A stretch of 64,000 bases of DNA from Caryophanales bacterium (GCA_016288795.1 JAEELI010000017.1:21856-85855), one strand, 5' to 3'. Positions 8,924 through 18,867 are shown, counted from the stretch's first letter. Numbers and translations are program-made. Notes: generated by a model not told the origin, from the letters alone.

Positions 8924-8967
8924 ATGATATTAACTAATAATATTGTATAATTATAATAGGTGTTTTT

Positions 8968-10083
8968 ATGAAAAAAGTAATTGGATTAGTAATTAATTTT
9001 ATATTTAGATTATTTCCGGTCAATGAAAAAAAATTACTATTTGAATCTGCTCATAATAAAGCTGACGGAAACCCATTGGCGTTATATTTGTATATAAAGA
9101 AGAACAATATAAATAATTTTAAATGTATTTGGCTTGTATCAAAAGAAACAGATATAAGTGATTTAGATAAAAAAGACGTTAGATATTATAGAACAATAAA
9201 AGGCCTATTTCATCAAGCAACAGCAAAATATTGGTTAAAAAGTCAAAGCACTTCAAGTATTATAAAAAAAAGAAAGAACCAAATATATTTGCAATTAGAG
9301 CATAGTAATGGAGTGTTTAAGAAATGTGGTTATGATGTAACAGGTATTCACCCGGGATATCCAGCTAGTTTTACAAGAGAATGGGACTATTTTGTGGCTT
9401 CAGATAAAAGATTATTAGCGGAAATAAGAAGTTCAACAGGCTACGAAGGAAAAGGAGTAGTTACTGGAGTAGCAAGAACAGATATCATAGTTAATAGAAG
9501 TGAAGAATTAAAAGAAGAATTACTTAAAAAGATTAATATCCAAAAGAATAATAGAAAAATAGTTATGTATGCTCCAACTTTTAGAGAGAAAGACTTAACA
9601 GATTGGACTAATGAATTACCAGTTAAAGAATTTGGAAAAATGAAAGATTGCTTGTTTTTAATCAGATTACATCCACAAGCAAAGGGGATTAATCCCAAAA
9701 TTAAATTACCAGATAATGTAATAGATCTTTCAAGGTATAATGATACTCAAGATATATTATTAGTGTCAGATTTATTAATATCAGATTATTCTACAATAGT
9801 TTGGGATTTTACTTTAATGCATAGGCCAACTATTTTCTATATGTATGATTTAGAAGAATATATTAAAGAAAGAAATGGTTTTGATATTGATATAGATAAA
9901 GAATTGCCTGGGCCAATGTGTAAGACACCTGAGGAATTGATTCAACTAATAAAAGATGAATCTTGGTATAGCAAATATAATGAAAGAATTGAACATGCTA
10001 ATAAAGAGTTTAATTATTTAAATGATGGTCATGTTTGTGAAAGATTAACAAAAATGATAATAGATGGTTATTTTAAGAAGTAG
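8968..10083 (+). CDS. CDP-glycerol/ribitol phosphotransferase family protein (TagB/TagF-like)
   Basis: The 371-residue protein belongs to the glycerophosphotransferase family (PF04464), which adds glycerol- or ribitol-phosphate units from CDP-polyols to lipid-linked wall polymer precursors at the cytoplasmic membrane face. Visible motifs are KLLFESAHNKADGNPLALY near residue 22, HSNGVFKKCG, VTGVARTDI, MYAPTFRE near 198, IRLHPQA near 232 and SDLLISDYSTIVWDF near 270, with the conserved histidine and the SDYS turn. There is no membrane segment. Whether it is a primase (TagB), a polymerase (TagF) or a side-branch enzyme cannot be told from sequence. It starts a run of closely packed polymer genes. 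Confidence 0.85.
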   Translation: MKKVIGLVINFIFRLFPVNEKKLLFESAHNKADGNPLALYLYIKKNNINNFKCIWLVSKETDISDLDKKDVRYYRTIKGLFHQATAKYWLKSQSTSSIIKKRKNQIYLQLEHSNGVFKKCGYDVTGIHPGYPASFTREWDYFVASDKRLLAEIRSSTGYEGKGVVTGVARTDIIVNRSEELKEELLKKINIQKNNRKIVMYAPTFREKDLTDWTNELPVKEFGKMKDCLFLIRLHPQAKGINPKIKLPDNVIDLSRYNDTQDILLVSDLLISDYSTIVWDFTLMHRPTIFYMYDLEEYIKERNGFDIDIDKELPGPMCKTPEELIQLIKDESWYSKYNERIEHANKEFNYLNDGHVCERLTKMIIDGYFKK

Positions 10084-10098
10084 AAAAGGAGCCTTTTT

Positions 10099-11607
10099 GT
10101 GAGAACAAAAAAATCAATAAAAAATATTATATCAGTTGTTTTATTTAATTTAGTTATAGGCATTTTAGGCTTTATTAAAGTTCGTGTATTTGTTCATTAT
10201 CTAAGCAATGATGTATATTCTTTAAACCAATTGTTTTATCAAATATTTGGTTATATAGCTATTGCAGATATAGGATTTGGACTTGTTTTAAATAAAGAAT
10301 TATATAAAGCCTTTGCTAAAAATGACAAAGATGAAGTAAATAATATTTATAGCACATCCAAAAAGTTTTATAAATACATTGGTATTGCAATGTTACTAAT
10401 CTCCTTTATTATTAGTTTCTTTGTGCATTACTTAACTAAAGCAAATGTAGATAGATTATATATTCAAGTAGTGTGTATTATCTTCTTAATTAGAAATATT
10501 ATAGACTATTTCTTTGTTGCGCCTAGATATATAATGGACTCTAATCAAAATGCTTATAAAATAAATTACTTAGTAAAAGGTATTAAAGTTTTAGAAATAA
10601 TTATAGAAATCCTTTTAATATCTCTTGGAGTAGATTATTTGTTTGTTTTATTACCAGGAATAGCAATAACTGTAATAATAGATTTATATATTAATCACTT
10701 AGTATACAAGGAATATCCTTGGTTAAAGGATAATAAAACATATAACAAAAAGTATTTAAAAGGAACAAAAGATTTAGTATATTTAAAACTATCTGGAATA
10801 ATGAACTCAAATACAGATATTGTTTTGTTATCTGCTTTTATTAATCCTTTAACAGTAATAATTTACACTTCATATAATTATATAACTAAGTTTGTATCAG
10901 ATACAATTTATATAGCCGCGACTGCTATTACACCAAGTTTTGCAAATGTTTTATGTAATGATAATGAAGAAAAAAAATACTCGGTATTTTGTGAACTAAA
11001 TATCATGTTTCTATTTATAGCTTCATTCTGTTTCATCATGTTATATGGCTTTTTAAACTCTTTAATAACATTTTGGATAGGTAAAGAATATCTAACAAAC
11101 AATTGGACATTATTCTTGTTTTGCTTTATTATTTTTCAAACTATATCTGTTAGAGCTGTAATAATAACAATTAATTCTTTAGGTTTATTTAAAGAAACTA
11201 AGATTGCTACAATATTAGAGGCTATTCTTAATTTAATTATATCAGTTCTATTAGTTAGAAAGTTTAAAATCGTTGGAGTTTTACTCGGAACTATCATAGC
11301 TACTTTAGTAACATCATTTATTCAAAACTCCGTTTGTATTCATAAAAAAGTATTTAATAAGAGTTCTTTGAGATATTTTGGTGTTTATGCTGTAATAGTA
11401 GGTATTAATGTAGTATTTGTTTATTTATTTAATATAATTAATTTACATATAACTAGTGTTTTATCTTGGATAGGATTAGTATTAGGATTTGCTATTCTAG
11501 TAGCAATTATATTATTTATCATTTATTACATTTTATTTAAATCATTTAAATTATTAACATCTAGAGGGATAGAATTTATTAAAGTAAGAGGAAAATATAC
11601 AAGTTAG
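10099..11607 (+). CDS. Wzx-type polysaccharide flippase (MOP superfamily)
   Basis: A 502-residue integral membrane protein with about 12-14 hydrophobic segments and the organisation of polysaccharide transporters in the MOP superfamily. It opens with a basic stretch and a first helix, and has GLVLNKELYKAFAKND near residue 55 and repeated helix pairs to the end. Such proteins flip undecaprenyl-linked oligosaccharides to the outer face. Translation starts at GTG, seven bases after AAAGGAG. Its place between a TagB/F-like enzyme and glycosyltransferases indicates that the exported unit is a lipid-linked oligosaccharide. No TagGH-type ABC exporter is seen in the window. Confidence 0.8.
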   Translation: MRTKKSIKNIISVVLFNLVIGILGFIKVRVFVHYLSNDVYSLNQLFYQIFGYIAIADIGFGLVLNKELYKAFAKNDKDEVNNIYSTSKKFYKYIGIAMLLISFIISFFVHYLTKANVDRLYIQVVCIIFLIRNIIDYFFVAPRYIMDSNQNAYKINYLVKGIKVLEIIIEILLISLGVDYLFVLLPGIAITVIIDLYINHLVYKEYPWLKDNKTYNKKYLKGTKDLVYLKLSGIMNSNTDIVLLSAFINPLTVIIYTSYNYITKFVSDTIYIAATAITPSFANVLCNDNEEKKYSVFCELNIMFLFIASFCFIMLYGFLNSLITFWIGKEYLTNNWTLFLFCFIIFQTISVRAVIITINSLGLFKETKIATILEAILNLIISVLLVRKFKIVGVLLGTIIATLVTSFIQNSVCIHKKVFNKSSLRYFGVYAVIVGINVVFVYLFNIINLHITSVLSWIGLVLGFAILVAIILFIIYYILFKSFKLLTSRGIEFIKVRGKYTS

Positions 11608-11616
11608 GAGGATATT

Positions 11617-12783
11617 ATGATTATCAATGTGTTGATGCCAACATATAATGATGAAAAAACTATTATTGATGCTTTGGATTCACTTAAGAATCAAACTTAT
11701 GATAAATGGCATCTAACTATAGTAAATGATGGTAGTGTAGATGGCACTGAATCATTAGTAAAAAAATATATAAAAGATAATAAATTGGATAAAAAAATAA
11801 CTTATATATATCAAGATAATGCTGATCAATTAAATGCTTTAAAAACAGGTCTAAATTCAATTGAAGACAATGATGGATTAATATTTGTTCTTCATTCAGA
11901 TGATGTTATGGCAGATAACAATGTTTTTAAAAAGGCAATAGAGTATTTTAATAAGAACAAAAATATTGATGCAATAATATCTGGATACAATATTATGAAT
12001 GAGAAATCAGAAATAGTAGGTTTCCAAAAGGTTAAGAAATATACTAATAGTTTTTCAAATATTCCTTTAATGGGTTTATGGTTGGGAAGAAACTTGTTTG
12101 TAGATGTTGCTTTTTGGAAGTATAAGATATATAAAGAAAAAGTTTACTATAATTACTTAACTTGGAATACACCATTTTGGTTTTGTCACGAAAATGAATT
12201 AAGTTCTTTAAATGTTTCAAATGTTGATTTTCCTTTCTTTAATTATCGTGTTTTTGAAGAAAACTATATTAATAATGAAATAGGATTACTTAATGTTTTA
12301 AATGGAGAATTAAGAACTTTACTATTAATATTAAATAAGGTAAATATTCCATTCTATAAGGTCCAATATTTATTATTTAGAATATTTAATAAACTTCATT
12401 TGAATTATAGAGTTTTTTATTCTAAAAAACGTTCTAAAAACATTTATAATATTATAAAATTTGTTATAAATAAGCGTATTAATGATAATGAATTAATAAA
12501 ATATAAGTATTATGAATCTATACTAAATTTCTTTAAAAATTATAATGAGAGAGAAATAGAGATATTTAATGTCAAAAAAGAAGATGTTTTTGTAGGATCT
12601 GACGCTAGATTCTTTAACAAAAAGATGTTAGATGGTTCATTACCAAAATTATATGATGAACTCTTTAATTATATGAATAATGGGTTTAATTCTATTATAA
12701 CCGATAAAAAAAGTTACGATAATTTAGTAGAAATATTAAAATTTTTAGATATATATGAATATGTAAAGATAAAAACAAAATGA
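11617..12783 (+). CDS. Family 2 glycosyltransferase
   Basis: The N-terminal 110 residues form a GT-A fold: NVLMPTYNDEKTIIDALDSL at the start, IVNDGSVDGT near residue 35 (nucleotide binding) and the metal-binding HSDD near 92. The C-terminal 230 residues are unrelated to families I recognise. They are rich in Asn, Lys and Phe and may bind the lipid-linked acceptor at the membrane. The total is 388 residues. The ribosome binding site AGGAGG is strong. The sugar transferred is unknown. It most likely adds a residue to the repeat unit exported by the neighbouring flippase. Confidence 0.88.
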   Translation: MIINVLMPTYNDEKTIIDALDSLKNQTYDKWHLTIVNDGSVDGTESLVKKYIKDNKLDKKITYIYQDNADQLNALKTGLNSIEDNDGLIFVLHSDDVMADNNVFKKAIEYFNKNKNIDAIISGYNIMNEKSEIVGFQKVKKYTNSFSNIPLMGLWLGRNLFVDVAFWKYKIYKEKVYYNYLTWNTPFWFCHENELSSLNVSNVDFPFFNYRVFEENYINNEIGLLNVLNGELRTLLLILNKVNIPFYKVQYLLFRIFNKLHLNYRVFYSKKRSKNIYNIIKFVINKRINDNELIKYKYYESILNFFKNYNEREIEIFNVKKEDVFVGSDARFFNKKMLDGSLPKLYDELFNYMNNGFNSIITDKKSYDNLVEILKFLDIYEYVKIKTK

Positions 12784-12795
12784 ATGTTTTTATCT
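12767..12795 (+). terminator. Weak terminator overlapping a stop codon
   Basis: A 10-bp stem (12767-12776 with 12786-12795) with a 9-base loop containing the TGA of the GT2 gene. The T-run is inside the downstream arm. Confidence 0.4.
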
Positions 12796-12804
12796 AGTAT
12801 TTTG

Positions 12805-12813
12805 TGTTATAAT
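12805..12813 (+). promoter_or_regulatory. Extended -10 promoter of the polymerase/ligase gene
   Basis: TGTTATAAT forms an extended -10 hexamer with no good -35. It lies 29 bases before the start codon at 12843. Confidence 0.5.
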
Positions 12814-12842
12814 TATTAGGAATGCAAGAAGTAGGGTAAAAA

Positions 12843-14477
12843 ATGAACAAATTAAGGAATAAAATAATAGATAAAAGAATAATAGAGAAAATACTCATGT
12901 TCTTTTTAATATTGCAACCAATATTAGATTTATACTTTCTATTTGATGAAAAAGTTGTATCTATGTTTGGTTTTTCCCCATCAACTATTATAAGAATAGC
13001 CTTTGTTTTTGTAATAGCTGTATTGTTTTTAATTGTATGGAGAAATAAAAAAGAATTAATATTGTATATCATTTATGCTGTCTTTTTAGTCGTCTACATT
13101 GTTTTTCATCATATAAATGCTTTAAACTTCACAAACTTTTATAGCGGCTATGATTTTGGCTATAATTTAGTTGGTGAATTATTCTATATAATTAGAATGC
13201 TTTTACCACTTATAACAATTATTATTTCATTCCATTACGAATTTGATAATAAGTCTATTGAAAAGATTGTTAATTGGCTATTATTTATTATATGTGGAAG
13301 TATAATAGTTTCAAATTTATTCGTTATATCAACCGGTTCTTATAGTAAAGAAATAATAAAAGGAAATATTTTCTGTTGGTTCCAAGCCGATAGGTGTAAT
13401 CTTAATTATTTAGATTTGGCCTCAAAAGGCTTCTTCTTAGATCCTAATAGATTATCTGCATTATTAATATTATTATCAACTATAATGATATATAATTTTA
13501 TTAATAATTCATCTTTTAAAAATATGTTTATATTCTTTATTACTCTTATTGGAATGTTAATGTTAGGAACTAAAGTAAGCACTTATGGTTTCTTTGCAAT
13601 ATGTATTATTGCTTTATTCTTTTACTTGTTCTTTGCTTTTATAAAAAAAGAAATAAAGTTTAGCAAAAGGACTTTTGGGTTCATAGCTTTCATAATTGCA
13701 TTATCACTATTAATAACCCCAAAAGCTCCGGCAGTTAATAGAACTAATATTGATGTTGAGGCAGCTAATAGTTATAATAATGATGTTGATGGTATTAAAA
13801 CAAAGAATGAAGCAGAATTAGAAAAAGTCAATAATAATATTAAAGAAAAATATAAAAAGACACATTCTGATGCAAAAGAAGAGAAAAGTATAGACGAAAT
13901 ATTAAAAGAATTGGATTCTGAGGAAAGAAATGAATTATTAATTAATTTCGTTAGAGATAATTATTTATCCTACGGATTACATGGATTCTTTGTTGAAGAA
14001 AGTTATCCATACCATTATGATCCAGAGTTCTGGTATAATGTGATGAAAATGGATTATTATGATAGAGTCAATTTTAGAAAAATAGAGTATTTAATGCTAA
14101 CTAGAGTAAAAGAATTAAATAATAATAAATATGATGATTTGCTGGGCATTACTTTCGTTAGAGAAGGAAATATATTTGATTTAGAAAGGGACTATATATC
14201 TCAATACATAACAATGGGACTATTTGGATTTATCTTATTAGTTTTACCATACATAATTATAGTTGCAGTATGTATTCTAAAAATGATTATCAGTTTTAGA
14301 AAATCATTTGCTTTAAAAAATGTTTTCTATTTATTAGGGGTAGGAATATGCTTATCAGCTGCATATTTTACTGGAAATGTTTTAGATGGTTTAATTGTAA
14401 CAATAATGTTAGGATTCTTTATAGGCCAATTAATCAATGGAACATTTGGACTAGGAAATATGATAAAAAAATCATAA
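12843..14477 (+). CDS. O-antigen ligase/Wzy polymerase-like membrane protein
   Basis: This 544-residue protein has about eleven transmembrane segments and one large extracytoplasmic loop near residues 300-440 that is rich in Lys, Glu and Tyr. It is followed by more helices near the C-terminus. This topology, with the motif DPNRLSALLILLS in mid-protein, is typical of the O-antigen ligase/Wzy superfamily, which polymerises or ligates lipid-linked oligosaccharides outside the membrane. The family is defined by topology more than by motifs, so the substrate is unknown. Together with the flippase it suggests Wzx/Wzy-style assembly of a surface polysaccharide. Confidence 0.72.
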   Translation: MNKLRNKIIDKRIIEKILMFFLILQPILDLYFLFDEKVVSMFGFSPSTIIRIAFVFVIAVLFLIVWRNKKELILYIIYAVFLVVYIVFHHINALNFTNFYSGYDFGYNLVGELFYIIRMLLPLITIIISFHYEFDNKSIEKIVNWLLFIICGSIIVSNLFVISTGSYSKEIIKGNIFCWFQADRCNLNYLDLASKGFFLDPNRLSALLILLSTIMIYNFINNSSFKNMFIFFITLIGMLMLGTKVSTYGFFAICIIALFFYLFFAFIKKEIKFSKRTFGFIAFIIALSLLITPKAPAVNRTNIDVEAANSYNNDVDGIKTKNEAELEKVNNNIKEKYKKTHSDAKEEKSIDEILKELDSEERNELLINFVRDNYLSYGLHGFFVEESYPYHYDPEFWYNVMKMDYYDRVNFRKIEYLMLTRVKELNNNKYDDLLGITFVREGNIFDLERDYISQYITMGLFGFILLVLPYIIIVAVCILKMIISFRKSFALKNVFYLLGVGICLSAAYFTGNVLDGLIVTIMLGFFIGQLINGTFGLGNMIKKS

Positions 14478-14487
14478 TTTTAAATTA

Positions 14488-14519
14488 AGGAATAGAGCAC
14501 AGTGATGTGCTCTATTCTT
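14488..14519 (+). terminator. Strong hairpin after the polymerase/ligase gene
   Basis: An 11-bp perfect stem (14490-14500 with 14507-14517), extended by a G-T and an A-T pair, encloses a 6-base loop. Only a short T-rich stretch follows. Confidence 0.65.
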
Positions 14520-14546
14520 GTTATGATAGTTCTAATATGATAGAAT
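14518..14546 (+). promoter_or_regulatory. Promoter of the MBOAT operon
   Basis: TTGTTA (14518-14523), 17-base spacer, TAGAAT (14541-14546), preceded by TGA to give an extended -10. The leader to the start codon at 14602 is about 50 bases and includes the partial repeat ATAGTT/AACTAT. Confidence 0.6.
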
Positions 14547-14601
14547 TAACTTGTAGATACAAGAGATGATAAACTATCTATAAAAAAGAAGGGAATTAAA
14601 C

Positions 14602-16041
14602 ATGGCTTTTACATCACTAAAGTATTTATCATTTTTATTAATAAGTTGTATAGGCTTCTTTTTGATGCCCAAAAGATTTAAAAATTTATGGTTACTTATA
14701 TGTAGTTATTATTTTTATATATCTTGGAATACTAAGTATGCCATATTAATGATTATATCTACTATAGTAACTTATTTGTCTGGCTTATTAATGAGTAAAT
14801 ATAATAAGAAGAATACAAAATTATTATTTTTAATACTATCAATTTTTATTAATATAGGTTTATTAATAGTTTTTAAATACTATAGTTTTATTATAACTTT
14901 TGTAAATGTTTTGTTAAAACCGATTTCTCTTAGTTTGCCAAAAACACTAAATTTGTTGTTGCCTGTTGGCATTAGTTTCTATACATTTCGATCTTTAAGT
15001 TATTCTATTGATATATATAGAAAAGATGTTTCTGTAGAAAAGAATATTATTGATTATGCTTTATTTGTTTCTTTTTTTCCTGAACTGATTGCAGGTCCAA
15101 TTGAAAAAGCCAAAGATTCTTTAAGTAACTATAAAACTGTTAAAAAATTTGACTATTCAAATTTTTGCTATGGATCTTTTCTAATACTAATTGGTTTTTT
15201 CTATAAACTAGTTATATCAGATCGGGCTGCTATAATAGTAGATACGGTCTATAACAATTTAAATAACTATATTAATGGTGGAGGCTTATATTTAATTCTT
15301 TCTACCATTATCTTTGCTATTCAAATCTATTTTGATTTTTATTCTTATTCATTAATAGCTAGAGGATCAGCATATATTATGGGTTATGATATTCCAATAA
15401 ACTTTAAAAGACCATATTTAGCTAGTTCTATAAAAGAATTTTGGCGTAGATGGCATATATCTTTAAGTACTTGGTTTAGAGATTATTTATATTTTCCTTT
15501 AGGTGGAAGTAGAAAGGGATTTATAAGAGCGCAAGTAAATACATTAATAGTCTTTTTAGTTAGTGGTTTGTGGCATGGCGCCAGCTTTAATTTTTTAATT
15601 TGGGGCGGCATTCATGGAATGTTCTTAGTTGTTGAAAATGTAGTGAATAAGAACAAGAAAAAAGAAAAAGATAATTGGTTTATACATATCATTAAAGTAT
15701 TAATTACATTTATTATTATAGATTTTGCTTGGATATTCTTTAGAAGTAATTCTATAAACGATTCTATAACAATAATAACTCATTTATTTAATTTTGGAAT
15801 GGCAAAAGATTTATCTTTATTAGGAACCAACGTCCTAGAAGCATCAATACTATTAGTATGTGTTGTGATAGTATTGATTTTAGAAGTAATTGGAGATAAA
15901 AAGGATTTAAAAGAATCATTCTATAAAATGAACATTGTTGTTAGATGGGCTGTCTATTTTGTGTTATTATTCATGACCATAATATTTGGTATTTATGGGC
16001 CGGGATTTAGTGCAAAAGAGTTCATTTATTTGAAATTCTGA
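14602..16041 (+). CDS. MBOAT family O-acyltransferase (AlgI/DltB-like)
   Basis: Membrane-bound O-acyltransferases of the AlgI/DltB group carry acyl groups, usually acetyl, across the membrane for surface-polymer modification. The 479-residue protein has about eleven hydrophobic segments and clear AlgI motifs: LPVGISFYTFRSLSYSIDIYRK (split here near residues 120-141), FFPELIAGPIE, IKEFWRRWHISLSTWFRDYLY near 275, and SGLWHGAS near 322 containing the catalytic histidine. It is followed two bases later by an SGNH-type protein, the usual partner that completes the transfer outside the cell. Confidence 0.92.
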   Translation: MAFTSLKYLSFLLISCIGFFLMPKRFKNLWLLICSYYFYISWNTKYAILMIISTIVTYLSGLLMSKYNKKNTKLLFLILSIFINIGLLIVFKYYSFIITFVNVLLKPISLSLPKTLNLLLPVGISFYTFRSLSYSIDIYRKDVSVEKNIIDYALFVSFFPELIAGPIEKAKDSLSNYKTVKKFDYSNFCYGSFLILIGFFYKLVISDRAAIIVDTVYNNLNNYINGGGLYLILSTIIFAIQIYFDFYSYSLIARGSAYIMGYDIPINFKRPYLASSIKEFWRRWHISLSTWFRDYLYFPLGGSRKGFIRAQVNTLIVFLVSGLWHGASFNFLIWGGIHGMFLVVENVVNKNKKKEKDNWFIHIIKVLITFIIIDFAWIFFRSNSINDSITIITHLFNFGMAKDLSLLGTNVLEASILLVCVVIVLILEVIGDKKDLKESFYKMNIVVRWAVYFVLLFMTIIFGIYGPGFSAKEFIYLKF

Positions 16042-16048
16042 GGTGTTT

Positions 16049-16957
16049 ATGAAGAATATAATAAAAACTGTTATTTTTATAGTAATATTTTTAGTATTGT
16101 TAAGCATATGTTCTGATGTTTTTGTTTTAAAAGGAAATGGATATGGAACAGACGTAATCGATTTTTATAATCAAAAGAAGAATTCTCTGGATGTGATATT
16201 TTTTGGTTCCTCACATAGTTATGCTACATTTTCTCCATATATAATTGAAGAAGAAACAAATCTTTCATCATATAATTTTGCTACACAACAACAGCCAATC
16301 AATATAACATATCATTATATGATTGAAGCTTTAAAATATCAAAAGCCAAAGTACTTCGTTTTAGAAATAAGAATGCTAGCGGTAGATGATGAATATTTTG
16401 CTACTGGTGTAGTCAGGGATGCTTTGGATAAGATGAAATTTTCTAAAAATAAAATTGAAGCAATAAATGAAAGTGTTGAAAACAAAAGTGAAAGAATGAG
16501 TTATTATATTAATATAATTAAATATCATTCAAGGTATAATGAATTAACAAAAAATGATTTTAAAGTAGCATTCACACATAAAGGAATTGATAATAAGGGA
16601 TTTATAGGTCTAGAAGGAAATGATAATATAATTATTGATAATAAACAGGTGTTAAAAGAAACTAAAGAGGAAATAATTACTTCTAGAAATAAAGAATATT
16701 TGAAAAAAATGATTAAATTAGCTAAAGATAATGGTATTGAATTAATATTAGTTAAAAGTCCTTGTTTATTGTCTAGTGATGATGAAGCAAAATATAATTA
16801 TGTTGAAACAATTGCTAAAGAAAACAATTTATTATTTATTAATTATAATAAAAATAATACTATAAAATATGAAAAAGGCGATTTTTATGATAATGGTCAT
16901 TTATCTTTAAGCGGAGCAACTAAAGTATCCAAAGACTTCTCCAACTATTTAAAATAG
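16049..16957 (+). CDS. SGNH-hydrolase-like partner of the MBOAT acyltransferase
   Basis: The 302-residue protein has one N-terminal membrane anchor (about 5-25) and an extracytoplasmic SGNH-like domain. The block I motif FFGSSHSYATF (about 52-62) supplies the candidate serine. The C-terminal DNGHLSLSGA (about 284-293) supplies the Asp and His of block V. This layout resembles AlgX/AlgJ and DltD-type proteins encoded beside MBOAT transferases, and it probably transfers the acyl group to the polymer. A GTG at 16043 overlaps the ribosome binding site GAGGTG, so the ATG at 16049 is preferred. Confidence 0.8.
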   Translation: MKNIIKTVIFIVIFLVLLSICSDVFVLKGNGYGTDVIDFYNQKKNSLDVIFFGSSHSYATFSPYIIEEETNLSSYNFATQQQPINITYHYMIEALKYQKPKYFVLEIRMLAVDDEYFATGVVRDALDKMKFSKNKIEAINESVENKSERMSYYINIIKYHSRYNELTKNDFKVAFTHKGIDNKGFIGLEGNDNIIIDNKQVLKETKEEIITSRNKEYLKKMIKLAKDNGIELILVKSPCLLSSDDEAKYNYVETIAKENNLLFINYNKNNTIKYEKGDFYDNGHLSLSGATKVSKDFSNYLK

Positions 16958-16970
16958 ATAGTCTTTTCTT
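16931..16970 (+). terminator. Terminator overlapping the SGNH gene end
   Basis: AAAGACT (16931-16937) pairs with AGTCTTT (16960-16966), with an inner CTATTT/AAATAG pairing, followed by TCTT. The stop codon lies within the hairpin. Confidence 0.5.
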
Positions 16971-16997
16971 GTTGCAATAATAATAGTATGTTATAAT
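16969..16997 (+). promoter_or_regulatory. Promoter of the GT32-GT4-LtaS-tagA operon
   Basis: TTGTTG (16969-16974), 17-base spacer, TATAAT (16992-16997) with TGT before it (extended -10). The next start codon is at 17017. Confidence 0.65.
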
Positions 16998-17016
16998 TCA
17001 AATAAGGTGAATAATT

Positions 17017-17721
17017 ATGAGTAATAATAAAATACCCAAGAAAATCCATTATGTTTGGGTTGGAGGAAAAGAAAAACCAAAAGATATAAAAAAGTGTATG
17101 AAAACATGGGATAAATATCTTGATGGTTATGAAGTTATTGAATGGAATGAAAATAACTTTGATATTAATTCTCATCCTTTTTGTAAAGCTGCCTATGAAG
17201 CCAAAAAATGGGCTTATGTAAGTGATTATATTAGAGCTTATGTAATCTATAATGAAGGAGGTATCTATCTAGATACTGATATATTGTTATTGGATAGATT
17301 AGATAGGTTTTTATGTCATGATGCTTTTGTGGGATTTGAAAATTATGATCATCCTTTTACAGCAACTTTTGGAGCTAAAAAGCATCATCCTTTATTAAAA
17401 AAGATGTTAGATTATTATGATAACCTAGATGGTTATAGTTTTGACTTTGAAAATAATAATACTATTTCAGTATCAGAAATTCTAATAAATGATTTTGGTT
17501 GTAAAATAGGTAATAAATATCAAGAATTAAAAGATGGTATTGCAGTATATGAAGATACTGTATTTTGTAATCCTTCAAAAGATTCAGTAACAATACATAT
17601 TTTTACTGGAAGCTGGTTAGATAATAAAAAATCATTAAAATATAAAATTATGAAGTTCTTTAAACTGAGATTGAATACAAAAAAGAAAGCTGAATTATAT
17701 AGAAAACTAATATCAAAATAA
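17017..17721 (+). CDS. DXD-containing glycosyltransferase (GT32 family)
   Basis: The 234-residue protein starts IPKKIHYVWVGG, the standard opening of the glycosyltransferase-sugar DXD family (PF04488). It has WAYVSDYIRAYVIYNEGGIYLDTD near residues 67-90 (split across several conserved blocks), with the DTD motif binding the metal and nucleotide sugar. It is soluble and probably acts at the cytoplasmic membrane face on a lipid-linked acceptor. Capsule and wall-polymer loci often carry such enzymes. The sugar is unknown. It is the first gene of an apparent operon with GT4, LtaS-like and TagA genes. Confidence 0.88.
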   Translation: MSNNKIPKKIHYVWVGGKEKPKDIKKCMKTWDKYLDGYEVIEWNENNFDINSHPFCKAAYEAKKWAYVSDYIRAYVIYNEGGIYLDTDILLLDRLDRFLCHDAFVGFENYDHPFTATFGAKKHHPLLKKMLDYYDNLDGYSFDFENNNTISVSEILINDFGCKIGNKYQELKDGIAVYEDTVFCNPSKDSVTIHIFTGSWLDNKKSLKYKIMKFFKLRLNTKKKAELYRKLISK

Positions 17722-17732
17722 AGGAGGCGTCT

Positions 17733-18857
17733 ATGAAAAAAATAGCAATATTAGGATTGCATTTAAACTTTGGCGGAGTAGAACAAGCTATTGTTAATCA
17801 AGCAAATATGTTATGTAATGATTATGATGTAAAATTAGTAATAACATATAAAAAAGACGAACCATCCTTTTACATTGATCCTAAAGTTAAGATAGATTAT
17901 TTAACTAATTTGTATCCAAACAGAGAAGAATTTAAAAAATGTTTAAAAAAATTCAAATTAGTCTCTTTAATAAAAGAAGGATTTAAAAGTATTAAAATTC
18001 TTTATTTAAAAAAGAAGACTATGATAAATTATATAAAGAATAGTGAAGATGATATTTTAATATCTAGTCGTGTCGATATAACTAAGTTATTAAGTAAATA
18101 TGGTAAAAACCAAATAAAAGTAGCTGAAGAACATAGACATCATAATAATGACGAAAAATATATTAGTAATTTAAAAAAATCTTGTAAGAATATAGATTAT
18201 TTAGTATCTGTTTCCAAAGAATTAAATGATTATTATTCAAAAGAGATTCCTAATACTAAGTGTGTATATATACCTAATGGACTAGATTATTTTCCTAATA
18301 AAACATCTAAGTTGAATAATAAAAATATCATATCTGTAGGAAGATTATCTCCAGAAAAAGGTTTTTTAGACTTAATAGATGTGTTTAATATAATTCATGA
18401 CTTAGATAAAGATATTCATTTAGATATAGTAGGAGACGGAGTAGAAAAAAGCTCTATTGAAAATAAAATTAACCAATACTGTTTACAAGAGCACATTAAA
18501 CTTCATGGTTTTCAAAAAAAGGATTATATTAATAAATTACTTGAAAAATCATCATTATATCTAATGTGCTCATTTGAAGAATCATTTGGAATAGTTTTAA
18601 TTGAGGCTGGTTCATTTGGTATTCCTCAAATAGCATTTTCTTCTGCTCAAGGCGCTAACGAAATAATTCAAAACAATATAAGTGGTTATTTAATTGATAA
18701 TAGAGACAAAGAAGAGATGGCAAAAAAAGTGGTTGAATTAATTAATGATAATGATAGATTAATTAAGATGGGTGAAGAAGCTAGAAATATTGCAAAAGAA
18801 TTCTCTTTTGTAGAAGTTCAAAAGAGATGGTTAGATTTTATCAAAAAAACTGATTAA
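17733..18857 (+). CDS. Family 4 glycosyltransferase
   Basis: A 374-residue GT-B enzyme. The N-terminal domain opens KKIAILGLHLNFGGVEQAI, the glycine-rich turn of GT4 proteins. The C-terminal nucleotide-sugar domain shows NIISVGRLSPEKGFLDLI (about 194-211), IVGDG, and SFEESFGIVLIEAGSFGIPQI near 280-300, which holds the retaining-GT4 E-x7-E pair. It is a cytoplasmic enzyme that probably extends the same lipid-linked oligosaccharide as its neighbours. It has a strong ribosome binding site (AAAGGAGG) and an 11-base gap from the GT32 gene, so the two are cotranscribed. Confidence 0.92.
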   Translation: MKKIAILGLHLNFGGVEQAIVNQANMLCNDYDVKLVITYKKDEPSFYIDPKVKIDYLTNLYPNREEFKKCLKKFKLVSLIKEGFKSIKILYLKKKTMINYIKNSEDDILISSRVDITKLLSKYGKNQIKVAEEHRHHNNDEKYISNLKKSCKNIDYLVSVSKELNDYYSKEIPNTKCVYIPNGLDYFPNKTSKLNNKNIISVGRLSPEKGFLDLIDVFNIIHDLDKDIHLDIVGDGVEKSSIENKINQYCLQEHIKLHGFQKKDYINKLLEKSSLYLMCSFEESFGIVLIEAGSFGIPQIAFSSAQGANEIIQNNISGYLIDNRDKEEMAKKVVELINDNDRLIKMGEEARNIAKEFSFVEVQKRWLDFIKKTD

Positions 18858-18867
18858 GGGAGTAAAA